This document shows, one piece after another, positions 1 through 11,268 of a stretch of 64,000 bases of DNA (position 1 is the first letter of the stretch; every line of letters starts with the position of its first letter). Under the pieces are notes generated by a model that was not told where the DNA came from, searched no databases, and saw only the letters and a list, made by a program, of their open reading frames with translations. Position numbers and translations under genes: made by a program. Where the stretch lies: positions 1 to 64,000 of the forward strand of contig JAMWFC010000082.1 in assembly GCA_027475525.1 (NCBI GenBank), written 5' to 3'. The stretch comes from Macrolepiota albuminosa (lineage: Eukaryota; Basidiomycota; Agaricomycetes; Agaricales; Agaricaceae).

Positions 1-74
1 CACCCCTTCTACTACACCACCCGCACCCCCCCATCAAATTCCCACACTCAAACAGCCCATTTTAATACCGGGGT

Positions 75-265
75 ACTTGTCACAGATTTAAGGTTTGCGT
101 GAGAGAGTTGTTCTATTTTTATTTAAATAAATTTTAAAAAATCTGAAAATATTATTTTTGAATAGCCCTCTTGAAATACATGCCCGTTGCACTCAAAAAC
201 ACCCCATGTACCTCTCCGGATCATGAGAAAAAAATTCTTTACTGTTTTTTTCTCAATAAAAATAA
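75..265. repeat. AT-rich repeat, copy A (direct relative of 10355-10605)
   Basis: This stretch lies just beyond the 3' end of the first minus-strand gene. It resembles 10355-10605 in the same orientation: both begin with a CCGG..ACTTGT segment, run through a T-rich tract into 'TTTTAAAAA.TGAAAA', then a 'GAATAGCC/AAATAGCC' stretch, and end with 'GAAAAAAATTCTTT' and 'CTGTTTTT'. The copies are clearly diverged. They bracket about 10.3 kb holding the two accessory genes, so they may be remnants of element termini or subtelomeric repeats. The alignment was made by eye. Confidence 0.55.
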
Positions 266-337
266 ATCAAAAAGAAATGTCATAAAAATTCTACAAGTCA
301 ATGGTTAAGCTACATGTCCCAGCTATTCTAATTGTCC

Positions 338-3300
338 TCAAGACATATCTTCATCCAATAAAGCACCCTGGGCCTCAGAAGAAGATGGAACAAAGTCAAT
401 ACTCTGATTTTCGGAAGATGCTGGAACAAGAACGTTGCCCTTGTGTTTTTTAACCAGCGGCTCTTCCCCTTCAATATCATCTGACTCGCAAATTAATATT
501 TAGTCATAAAATATTAAAATATAACAAACCGGAAAGTGCGCGCTTGGTTTGAGCAATAGCCGCACGACGTCCCAACGCTTTTTCCCCTGTTATTAATCAG
601 TTTTGTACCAATACAAACAATAGGTAACGCACTTCTGACAGTCCGTGGACTCTTTGGCACTGCAGAGGCCACCTCTTGATTTGCAGGCGGAGTCGCAGGC
701 TCTGAAGATGACGGTTCAATATCATCTTCCGAACGTTCAATTATCAGTTAATACGACACTCGATTGCGTGCCACATTAGTTACGATACGCACCTTCAGTA
801 CTCTCTTTTTCAATATCTGACTCGGAGTGTTCTATAAGCAATTAATATCATAGTCAATTGTCCGACACGTTAGTTAGACTACGCACCTTCAGAGATCTCC
901 TCCACTTCCGGCTCAATAGTATCCCGTTCCATTGTTTGCCTCTCAGATTGCGTCTCCGAATCTTCTTTTTCCTCGTCGCTGACAACAGATTCTCTTTGTT
1001 GGGCTGTGGCTACAACAAGCGTGAGAATCAACAAATATATAGTCAAGATATTTACCTAGTTCTTTGTCAACCTCCAGCTCAACGCGGTTAATCACCTCTT
1101 CATCCCTAGCTTGCTGCGATGCCGAGACTTGATTTTTGTGTACAGACTTGCGCGATGCTGCCACGGTTGCGCTTGTTGTTGGTTGTTTGTTTTTCCGAGC
1201 AGCAAGTGTTGCTCTGCTACGAAGCATTCCGTTGGCATTTGAACTCTTGGCAGCTTGCTTCCTTCGCTTTTGCCGAGCAATTTGAAGACGCGCGAGGTCG
1301 GGATCAGTGTGGTTTTCGGTGTTATAGAGATCCGCCATATTCTCGGGTGAGTGCCAAAAGGCCAAATCCGTCATTGTAGGTGTAACTTGTTCATGTAAAA
1401 CCATCAGATCACCACGTATTTCAGCTTTATCTTCCGCATCGAGATCTTCTAAAAAGTTATATTCTTCTTGCAGTAAATGTTTGGCCGTATGATTTAATTC
1501 CTCTGCGCCGACCTGAAAAGGTATTAATACGCTCCAACGTTGCGCACCACATTACGCACCTTATACAGATGCTTCAGGACTTCGGCTGCGGATTTTTTGA
1601 GAGTCTTGACAGGCTCACGGGTCTGAGGATGCGAAGCATGGCAGTGAAAGACCGGATTCTTCATAAACGCATCGTGTAATGTTCGAATTATCTGATTAAC
1701 ACTTGCTATCTGTAAATCAAGTGTGCGCATGGATTGGTGATTGAGAATATCCGTGACAAAGCTCTGTGCCAACTCTTTTTTGCTTGTGTTTTCCGTCTGG
1801 GCTGGTCCCATTGTAAACCATGGTGCCCATCCAGCCATGTTTGTAATCATATGTACCATGCGTCCACTTTTGAAGTAATCAGCGTCCCAACCATTGACAA
1901 TTACCGTGTTTCTTGTTCCATCTGGACCCACTGTCTCAATCGCTGCATAAGGTGTATGCGCGCCAATCCAGAACCACCGAGCAAGTCGACGAAGATTGTT
2001 TGTCCGATTCGATTTGCCTCTTTCTAAATCGGGAGTTTTCCACTGATACGTCGTTGCTTCAATCATTCGCTCGACAATCGATCGATTTGTCGACACGTAC
2101 TCCTCGTCTTGCGATTCAAGCTTTCGGAGCCGGGTTTCAAGTACATCGGGAGCTACCTTGTCGACTACTCCCATGAGAACGGAGAGCAATCTTGACATAC
2201 CCTGCAAGACAGGATTTTCGCCAGCGTCGCCCATGAGTTTGGGAGTGTTGGCGATATACGGAGGAGCGTTGGAACCTTCAGGCATGGCCTGACCATGCAA
2301 CCGTCGAATATCGGCAAGTCCTGAGAATCGATACCGGAAAACTGTGCCTAACCAATTGTTTATAGCTGCGACGACATCGTAGTAGCTCGCTGCTGGATTG
2401 TAGGCTAGCTGGACGTTGTAGAGCACATGGTACAGAGTCGGAGTTCCAGGAATAAAGTTTTTCTTTTCAAGATATAACTGAGCGAGCGGTTCGAAGACTG
2501 CAGCTATCTAGACGAAATGTGAGAAAGATACGACTATTATCGCACAACATTGCGTGCCATAATAATGGAAAAACATACCATGACAAGACTTTCATCGTGT
2601 TCTACTATAGTGTTGCAAATCTGAACAATGAATTCAGTAACGATGATAGGATGCTTTGTATCATATCGTGGATAGAAAATGCGAGAGCCAATTTGTCCGA
2701 CAATAAGCCAAAGAACTTTGTTTTTGATTTGATTAATAATATCGAGTGCGGTGGCATCGTTTGCGTGGTCTTGTACTGCAAGGTCAATCCATTGGTCGAT
2801 GCGAGAGAATACACGTTGAGTATATTCGTCAAACATTTTATCGTAGTTGGTTTTGACGTCCTCGTTCATCTGATCGAGATTGAAGCCGAAAGTATCCAGA
2901 TTGTGTCTCAAATGGTGGCTAGCATAGACAAAAATGTTGTAAAACCGGTCATTCAGAAGATCGAATCGAACTTGTTTCTCGGAGAATGGGAGCCGGTCAA
3001 AGTCGCACAGCTTGCGCTTAATTTCGATGTACTCGTCCGTTTGAAAGTAAGTATCGTAGTTCTCAGTAACATCGGGAAAATTGACAAGAGGATGAGACGA
3101 AAAGAAGAGCTCAAAGGTCAAAGCCATCCAGTTGACATAGGGAATGTTCATAGCGCTAGCTGTGCGGCGCCAGCGGTGGAGGGCATTGATGGTAAAAGGC
3201 ATCTCCTTGCAAAAATAAGGATTATAGCAGAGACGAGCGTATGCATACGTCATTTCGACACAACTTAGAGCAATTGTGAGGCGTGAGCCTTTGGAATCGG

Positions 3301-4771
3301 TGTGGTCAACGACGGCACGCAAAACTGTTGAGATGTTGTCCTTATCCATGCCGGGTTGCGCATGGAGTGCATCAAGGATCATTGCAAGCGAGTTGAGGGA
3401 CTTTTCTTGAATGTGAAACGTAGTTCGATTCGCAGAGAGGTAGGTTTTGATTAGCTTAGATTGAACATGCGAATCGATCATGTCTAAAAATCAAATTAAT
3501 GAGACGCGCAAGGTTGTGTCATATTAGGAGTCAATCGCACCTTTGTCCAGAAGTTTCGCAACCCATGTAACCTTGAGTAATTCCTGCCGCAACTGCTCAC
3601 GTTCCCACTCTAGCTCTTGTCGAGATCGTGTCCCCTTGTTGGTTGCGTCGATTTTCGCAAGTGCTTTTTCTATTTCGTGGTAGATCCTGAGCTTGATGGG
3701 ATACTGAAATGTCCGCAAAAGGTCGAGACGATGGCCTCCGTTTGCGAGAACTGGAAGACTGTTTCGTTGTTCTGGGGTACAGTTTTTTTCCGTAAGGCCT
3801 GCCCATGTTTCATTGAATTTTACTGGCTTGAGGCCATGCGGATCGAAGGTAAGACAGTCCTTGACTATAGTCGATGGTGAAACTAAAATAATAATGGCAA
3901 ATTCGAGAGCGTGCGGCTGCAAATCTTTTCCTTCATGAGTGCTTGCCCAGAATGTTTTCAAGTCACGAAGTTCCTGAGTACGTTGATTTATTTGACCGCG
4001 GAGAAGCTCGGGTATCATGCCGAATCCAGTGTTGCTCAATGCGGGCCACTTGACGTAGCCGATAAGAGATTTGCTGACCTCCTCGTAAAAGTCTTGTCCT
4101 TCTTGAGCCGCTTCGAGTGTTGCCTGAGTGGCTTGCTCAGCCTCAGCGAGTTTTTCTTTTGTCTTGACCAAAAGCTTGGTTCCCTAGATGGCAAGTTGCA
4201 TTGTGTAGTAGATAATCAGAGTAAATACCTACAGTTCTGCCAGAACCATTGTCTTTGGCCTGCTATAGACACGTTAATCTTGCGTAATGATCAAATCGGA
4301 GATTGGCATACCTGGCGCCTTGCGCGTTTCTCATTTTCGACGCTGCCAATAGTAGTCTAATTGATTGGTCAGTAATTTGTATTATACCAAGATATTACTT
4401 GTCGTATACCTTGGCCGTAGACTGTAATTCATATAAGATCAGCTTTATTACAAGTTGAATTGATAGCGCTTACATTTTTACTCTTCTAAGTACGAAAAAA
4501 GATTTAATGAGACGGGCGATTGCGTACCATATTAGTGTATATTACCTTGTTTTGTACCTGAATTTGTGATTATTAGTTATACTTGAATTGATTAGTTGAA
4601 TTAAACTTACGGTAGAAGAGTTCTATTGAGCATGGGCAAGAAACTAATGAGCCATGCAATCGAGTGCCATATTAATCCACATTACCTGATTTTCTGACTG
4701 AATTTATAAAGGTTAGGCCTCGGTCAGGTGCAAATCTAATTGCTGATCAATAAACTTACGTTACGAGGCAT
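338..4771 (-). CDS. Unrecognised ~1,180-residue protein, 17 exons with 5' microexons
   Basis: Not a family I recognise. I joined 17 exons into one frame of roughly 1,180 residues. Introns (high to low): 4698-4759, 4623-4685, 4558-4610, 4486-4545, 4422-4473, 4357-4409, 4263-4311, 4184-4232, 3484-3540, 2508-2578, 1513-1559, 1010-1055, 832-886, 726-792, 587-632, 481-529. The first six exons are each exactly 12 nt. After a Lys/Gln-rich head comes a region with 'LPVLANGGHRLDLLRTF'. The GGHR loop recalls the GxHR motif of ParB/sulfiredoxin-fold domains; that link is weak and inferred. The middle is alpha-helical, with aromatic-rich segments such as 'RWFWIGAHTPY'. The tail is basic, then acidic. No transmembrane segment is obvious. 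It lies in the same orientation as the RecQ-like gene, about 290 bp downstream of it, suggesting a two-gene accessory unit. The ATG at 4771 begins MPRN and is the only start compatible with the microexon chain. The 3'-most introns are less certain. Confidence 0.7.
4357..4771 (-). other. Chain of six consecutive 12-nt microexons
   Basis: Exons 4760-4771, 4686-4697, 4611-4622, 4546-4557, 4474-4485 and 4410-4421 are each exactly 12 nt (four codons). They are separated by phase-0 introns of 52-63 nt with GT..AG ends. The frame continues without a break into exon 4312-4356 and the rest of the gene. Introns 1 and 3 look alike (GTAAGTTTA start, AAATTCAG end). Introns 2 and 4 share another core (TAATATGG...TCATTA). 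The chain may therefore have grown by duplication of an exon-intron pair. Confidence 0.75.
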
Positions 4772-5061
4772 TTTGTAGTGCTTTTTGTGGCTTATGTAAT
4801 CTTCTAAATGAGGAAGGTAGTGGTAGGAGATTAAGTTGTGAAATGTGGCTGAGTTCTCTTGTCATTTTTTACTTTAGGGCAGGCTGTAATTTTCAACACA
4901 AAATGACTATTGCTAGCAACTTGGCATCTTGAAAATGTAATTATTTCAGATATGGCTAAAGACTGAACAAAATAAATATATCCTGTTAATGGAATTCTCA
5001 ATGTTGAATCATATTAGACTGGAAAGAGCCTGGTAATTAAGTTTTCAAATATATATTTAAT

Positions 5062-8000
5062 CTACAGTTTAGTCATAGTATACCACATAAACACTGCACA
5101 AAGATTAGTTGGATGATTATCAACTGGAGTTCCATTGAGCCAAGTTGTATAATCATTCAGAGTTTTCCACTGTGTATCAAAGCGGTGCTCTGCTCGTTTT
5201 TTCAAATGAGGTAAATGATAGACACCAAAAGCAATGGGTGCCAAAAGATCTTTTCTGTTGACATCACAACCTTGACCTTGTGGCAAAATATCTCCATGCA
5301 GCATATCATCGAGTTGTGGAATATGACAGAACCAGCAAATTACAGAGTGAATTTGTGGTTTGTAATGGAGTTGTCTTTGCCAAGCTCGGAATGATGCAAT
5401 GTTGACATTTGGCAACTCTTGTTCCATCGTAGTGCAGTGAATAATTGGATGTTTTGCTGATTCTTTGCCATGCAAGTCACAGTAAGCACATGAGCTCATG
5501 TACATTGCCAAGGCTTCTTCAAATTGTCGAATGTACATTGTGTTGTCTTGAGATCGTGTAATGCGGCTCTTCTTAGCTACTGTCATTTGTCCTTGAAATG
5601 TAGTGTGAAGCAGCTTGCGTTTTGCTATTGGCCTGTGAAAATATAATCAAATACTGTTCAACACTTTAGAAAGCTATTAATTACTCTGAAGCTGGGAACT
5701 GTTTCAAAGTAAGTGGAGTTCTGCTTGTGATCCAGGTTTGTTGAGTCGAACATCGAGAGCATTTGATGCTATTAGGACTTGTACCACAAGTGATTCCTCG
5801 TTCATCAGTAAACAAGGTAATGCTGAATCGAAGACAAGTGGTAGACTGATATAGCATTGTCCAGATAGCCTTGTATCCACGATGATCAATGTTGTCCAAT
5901 GATGGCTTGGAATATTGGGTAACAGCTGAATTATTTCGAGGAATGATAATGCATTTAGCATGCTGTCCATCTCGTCCTGCTCGACCAACTTCTTGTACAA
6001 AGTTGATCATTTGTTTAGGAGTGCCTGCATGTATAACCAGTCGAACATGTGGATAGTCATTACCAGCACCAAATGCATTGGTGCAGACCATAACTCGGTG
6101 TTTGCCTCGGATCCATCGATAATACATCTCTTCTCGCTGCACATCTGTCAAAGTCTTGCCCCCTTCATAAAAGTCACATCCAAGACTTGTTGCAATAGGC
6201 TGGCCTTCATCTTCTTTTAGCGAAACAAATACAAGTGCACGGTCTGCTTTTTGAAATGTTTGCATCTCCTCTTCAAGTAATGCAAGAACGGTACTGCAAG
6301 TAGCTTCATGGGACTCGGATGCTGGCTTGAGAATGTATTCGAGCTCGGGTCTATCTGTAAACATTCGAATGATCTTGCAGTTGGATGTTAAACCAAATGC
6401 TCTGGCTAATGCCTGTTCACTCCTAGCAGGAATAGTAGCAGACAGAACCACTAGCTGCACAGGAATAGTACGAATTTCAGCAATGTGTTGGAGTGAGGAT
6501 CGGAAATCATTGCTTGTAAGAGCAAGATGACCTTCATCAAATATGATGCGCTTGATAGGCTTGATATCGTGGATTCTTCCAATAGTCTGTTGCCAGTTTG
6601 AGGTGCGAGCCATATCTGCAGAGACTAAAATCAAGCCATGTTGTCCAGTGATTATCTGTTCTGCTGCTCCAGTATAGTGCTCAAATGAAATGTCCATCTG
6701 TTTGAGTTTGCGCCTATAGTCACTAACCAATGACTTGAGTGGAAGGACAACAACAGTTGCTTGACCATTTTCAACCAAAGCAGGAATGATTGCTAGCATA
6801 GTTTTTCCAGCTCCTGTGCGCAAGACAGCACAAACATCTTGCTGACATTGAAGTGTAGCGATTACAGCTGCCTGCTGCTCACTACATGACCATGTTGCCT
6901 TGGGATTTTGCAATGCAAGTCTCAGGCCTTGCAATGCTAAAGCATTCCAGTCTTGAGATTGAATCGTCATGGTGCGGTGTGGTATAGGTGAAAACAATGA
7001 TTCATGTGGGCGGTTATTCCAAGTCTGATGAGAACTTGATGGCTCTGGTGCTGATACATATTCCAATTCATCATCCTCATTGACAAAAGGTTGTATTGTC
7101 TGTATTGGAGTATCTTGAAATGCTACTTGAAAAGTTGTTACTAGAGATATCAGATATTAATCCTATCAACTTACTCAAATCCAGACATGCTTTTTGCTTT
7201 GCTGGCAATGGAGTCTGCATAGAATGTATTGTTGTCTGAATCCTAGTCTGTATTTGTTGATCTACATAGCTAGATTAATATAATGACTACTTGCAAGTTT
7301 AAAATACGCACTTAGCCGGCTACATGCCTTTTGAATTGATTGATCTAGCATTGATTCAAGTGCTTGAACTTTATGTTCTAAAGTGTTTGTCAGCACTATT
7401 ATGGTACGCAATGTTGTGCACTATTAGCTTACCAAATGCTTCAGAAACCTGTTTAATTGATTGTTGAACAATTGGTTGAATTGCATTCGTAACGGCCTGT
7501 ACTAAATCTTGTGTATTGGTGCAAGGACTTGATGTTTGAATAGCAGACTGTTGATGCTGAATTTGCTTGCTTTGAACAAGTTGATCAAAGTGAATACTGC
7601 GACACTGATGATAGAAAAGCCCAAGACCACCAGGAACAGCATGAGCAATGATCTGCCATTCTGTGCTTGCATCCAAATAAAGTGGCAAGACATCTTCAGC
7701 TACTCCAGATAATGCATCAGCACTGAGACCATAAATTCGATTCTCTGTGCGCCGACTATGAGTAGCCTGTTGAGCTATGATAGTATCCTGTTCATCTTCT
7801 TGTATCAAGTCTTCCAAACTGGAACATAGTTTGCGCCGAAAAGCAATAGACACCTATCTCCAATGCTGCAGCCCAAGTTTGATGCCTAGTGTTCTTTCTG
7901 TATACTCCTGCATGATTCTTGTGACTTCAGTTGATGTGAATAGCTTGCCATTGTTGACAAACAAATGATCTTGATATATCAAAGTGTTCCCATTCTTGTG

Positions 8001-10245
8001 ACTTCAGTTGATGTGAATAGCTTGCCATTGTTGACAAACAAATGATCTTGATATATCAAAGTGTTCCCATAACAAACATGTGCGGCCAGTTGAGCAAATG
8101 GTCGAGCAAGAGTAAGATTTTGAATGATGAGATCTGATGTGACTCCATCAAAGGCATGAGGAATAAGCTTGTCAGATCCTGTGAGAGCGCTCCCCTTGTG
8201 ATAGGTAACAAGCATGGCCAGGTATTTGCCAAATGCTACACAGTTGCGATGTGTCGATGTAGGAATGTTTGAAAAGGTCATTGCTGTCAATTCTGTGCCT
8301 CGAGCTGGAGCTCCACCAAGCATCTGGCCTCTGACTAGAAGCAATGCTTCAAACTGTGCATAGCGATATAGCCATGACTGAAGAGCCAGCTTATTCCAGA
8401 CAACTTGTCCATCTTCACTTTGCCATGCTATAAATCTTTTGCACAGCAGTGGATCCTCCAGAATTGCGAGAATGAGATGGTCTTTCATGGCTGCAAAGGG
8501 ATTGCGTCGATCATTGAGGAAAGAATAGCCAACTGTGGTGTTGGCCAGGTCATCTGCAATAGTTGAGTAGGTGCAATGGAGCTTCAACCCACACAACACA
8601 TCCTCTTCCCACTTTTTAATCAAGTCCTGCTCCAACTCCACAAAGACCTTTTTGATATCGTTGAAAGCAATGGGGCTGCCCTCAAAAAGCATTGTCTGAA
8701 AGTGTTGCCGGTCAATCCACCACACTCGAGGCAAGGACATTGTAGATTCTGCAATAGCCGTTGCACGATGCTGCAGAGAGCGCAGGGCATTAAAGGTAGA
8801 GTCGTACTTTTCTGTGATCCATGGAACAAGTGCTTCCATCTCTGATTGATATGTGGTTCCATTGACCTTGACTTTGCGATATATTTCAATCATGAATGCA
8901 TTGCGCATACAGTATTCAAAGCGCGCAATTGGTCCTGTGGTATGCTTGGGATGCTTGAATCGTCCATCAGGCTCAAGCATCATCAATGCCAAGCAGACTA
9001 TGGTGGGATCAGGAAATGGTTGAGACTTTGTAGCTGTCCATGTTTGGGTCCACAATGCTGTCAAGAGTCCAAGCACATGCATAGATAGTGCTGTAGAATC
9101 TGGTGTCACAAGAGCAGCTTTAAGACTGCTCAAGCGGTGTGATATGCTGGGTGGAAGATTGAAGTGAATGCATGTTTGCTGGCGCAGGAGCATTGCAAGA
9201 AGATGGACAATAGGGCCTGTATATTCCTTCATGCGCAAAGAATGATCTTGATGTCGATGAAATGGTTGATTGGAAATACCCCTGTAAATAGTTAATCAGA
9301 TTCTCAATGTGGTGCCACATTACTTACGTTTTGAGAGGATCTGGAGTATTTAAGCGTTGCAATACTAGCTCTGGAACAAGCTCAAACATGTCTTCAGATC
9401 CCAAAAACAACCGATGGACAGCTGGTACCAGAGAAGGAAATTCGTCATTTTTTAAAGGAGCAACAATAGCTCGCAAGTCTTGAATAGACTTGTCTTTGAT
9501 CAAATCTAGCCATCGATTTGATTTCAACCAAGGGCTAATAAGACGAGGATCGAGTCTGTGACCAATAGGCATGGCATCTGGAGCATGCATAGACTTTTTC
9601 ATCATGTCCACAATGGCTTGAGCATTAGATACTTGTGGCAGGTCCTGTGGAATCACAGGAAAAAATGAATGTTGTATTTGTTTATTCAATTGCTGGGTAT
9701 GAATTGATTGCCAAGTTTTTGGCAGAGGAATATTGTTGTGTGCAGTGTAGTGATGTGTCTTCATTGAAGACTGAGCAATATAGATTTTGGAGCAATGATT
9801 GCATTGTAGACCAGTGTGCAGAGTGAGTCCTTGAAATGCAGGCCTCAAAGTCTGATCCAAGATTGGAAGTTCTTTTGGAATAGCAAAGTCTTGGAGATCC
9901 TGCTGAATGAGCTGTTGATTAGGTACAATTCCACTGTCTTTATGCTTGTTCTTGAAATGCATTGCAATATGACTAGGCATGATCGCAACAGCACAAAGCA
10001 GACAGACAAGTCCAGGCAATGCTGTATTATATGCATAGCCTAGCTTTTGCAAGTATGGCGGCTCAACTAGTTGCGCCATTGAAGCAATCTGTGTCTAATG
10101 TGGCACTCAATTGCAGATACAATTAAATAAGTTCTTACCGAATTAGGGTTGATATTATTGTTCTAAATATTATTTAGCTTGTTGATAAAGTAACTAGCAT
10201 ATAACATACCTTTGTTGGCCCTTGGCTAGCAATGTTTGTAGTCAT
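5062..10245 (-). CDS. OrsD-type zinc-finger / RecQ-family DEAH-box helicase (telomere-linked-helicase-like), interrupted
   Basis: One spliced gene of about 1,590 codons. Introns: 10163-10209, 10089-10138, 9282-9327, 7378-7432, 7262-7311, 7141-7174, 5633-5684. The N-terminal ~200 residues match the OrsD/DUF3505 layout, with two zinc-finger-like pairs ('CLLCAVAIMPSHIAMH' and 'CNHCSKIYIAQSSMKTHH'). The helicase begins near 6960 with Walker A 'LRTGAGKTM', DEAH-variant 'FDEGH', 'VVLSATIP' and the RecQ-type motif VI 'QEVGRAGRDG'. The tail has CxxC pairs (CAYC, CWFC). Known relatives are RecQ-like helicases of fungal subtelomeres and mobile elements; a DNA-unwinding role is inferred. Two defects are visible. 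A 77-bp tandem duplication (7915-8070) shifts the frame, and removing one copy restores it. There is also an in-frame TAG at 7854-7856, where CAG would fit. The copy may therefore be inactive. Start: ATG at 10245, two short exons before the first finger. Confidence 0.8.
7915..8070. repeat. 77-bp exact tandem duplication 1 (probable assembly artefact)
   Basis: The sequence from 7915 repeats at 7992, a period of 77 bp. It breaks the frame of the helicase gene. Deleting one copy gives the continuous reading '..STEVTRIMQEYTERT..'. Confidence 0.9.
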
Positions 10246-10354
10246 GGTGGTCACGTGATCTTGAATTCCTATTTAGGAAGGTAGTTGAATAGAGAAGAGA
10301 TGCATTAAAATATATAAGCGAGTTTTTCTTTCAAGTTGCCATAATATTTGCAAA

Positions 10355-10605
10355 CACCGGTGACTTGTTAAGTGACCGGACTTGTAATAACTCATTAGTT
10401 GGAATATATTTCTGATAATATTTGTTTCTTGATTAATAGCCTCATTATTGTTCTGTTTTTAAATCATATTTTTAAAAATATGAAAAAATTATTTTGAAAT
10501 AGCCATCTAAATTTAAATGCTATTGGTACTTGAAAACACTTGATATACTATATAGAATTCAAGAAAAAAATTCTTTTCTGAAAACATACCTGTTTTTCTG
10601 TCTAA
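10355..10605. repeat. AT-rich repeat, copy B (relative of 75-265)
   Basis: It lies upstream of the helicase gene, in the same orientation as copy A at 75-265. It has a near-palindromic CCGGTGACTT...AAGTGACCGG start, a T-rich tract, 'TTTTTAAAAATATGAAAAAA' and 'AAGAAAAAAATTCTTTTCTG'. Identity to copy A is partial. Confidence 0.55.
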
Positions 10606-10614
10606 TTATAGTGA

Positions 10615-11268
10615 AATGCTCATTAGAAATCTAATTGCATGCTCCAGACTCTAAATAATGACTGTTGTACAATAGCATTATAAGCAATGCTTGTTTAAAG
10701 CCTCCAATTTAATAGTATGCAACATCGAAGATCATATTAAGCATGTTTTGATCTTGTTCAAGGTCTAAATCAGACTTTTAGCCAAGATGCCCATTATAAA
10801 TCTAGTTGCATGCCCACAGGCCTTGAATATTGACTGTTCAGATAGCAAGAAAGCCTCACTCTGCTCAGACATGATAAAATCAGGTATTTTGAATCTCAAC
10901 TGCTCACTTTTGAGCTTTAAATTTAATAGTATTCAACAGTGTAGATGATATTAAGCATGTTTAGACCTAGTTCAATGTCCAAACCTGACTTTTAGCCAAG
11001 ATGCCCATTATAAATCTAGTTGCATGCCTGCAGGCCTTGAATAGTGAGTATTCAATTATTTCATTGCTACAAGGCTATGAGTAATGAGTCTTGCTGCTTG
11101 TTTCAAAGCCTGAGCCAGCTCAGATATGATAAAATCAGGTATTTTGAATCTCAACTGGTCACTTTTGAGCCTGAATTTAATAGTATTCGACATTGTAGAT
11201 CATATTAGACCTGTTTAGACCCAATTCAATGTCCAAACTTGATTTTTGGCAAGATGCCCATTATAAAG
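10615..11268. repeat. Satellite-like tandem array, ~170-250 bp units
   Basis: The start 'ATGCCCATTATAAATCTAG' (or a close variant) recurs near 10615, 10788, 11002 and 11253, giving units of about 173, 214 and 251 bp plus a truncated start. Units share 'ATGATAAAATCAGGTATTTT', 'TTTAATAGTATTC' and 'GACTTTTAGCCAAGATGCCC'. The array stops within a few bases of 11268, where composition changes abruptly to GC-richer DNA. I take this as the edge of the accessory block. Confidence 0.75.

Noticed and set aside
1..110. Telomere-proximal end, suspected from the helicase gene
   Set aside because: No TTAGGG or CCCTAA array is present in the window; the C-rich start is not a telomere repeat.
2519..3268. 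249-residue plus-strand frame
   Set aside because: Antisense to a long exon of the unknown minus-strand gene, whose frame joins cleanly to both neighbouring exons by GT-AG introns.
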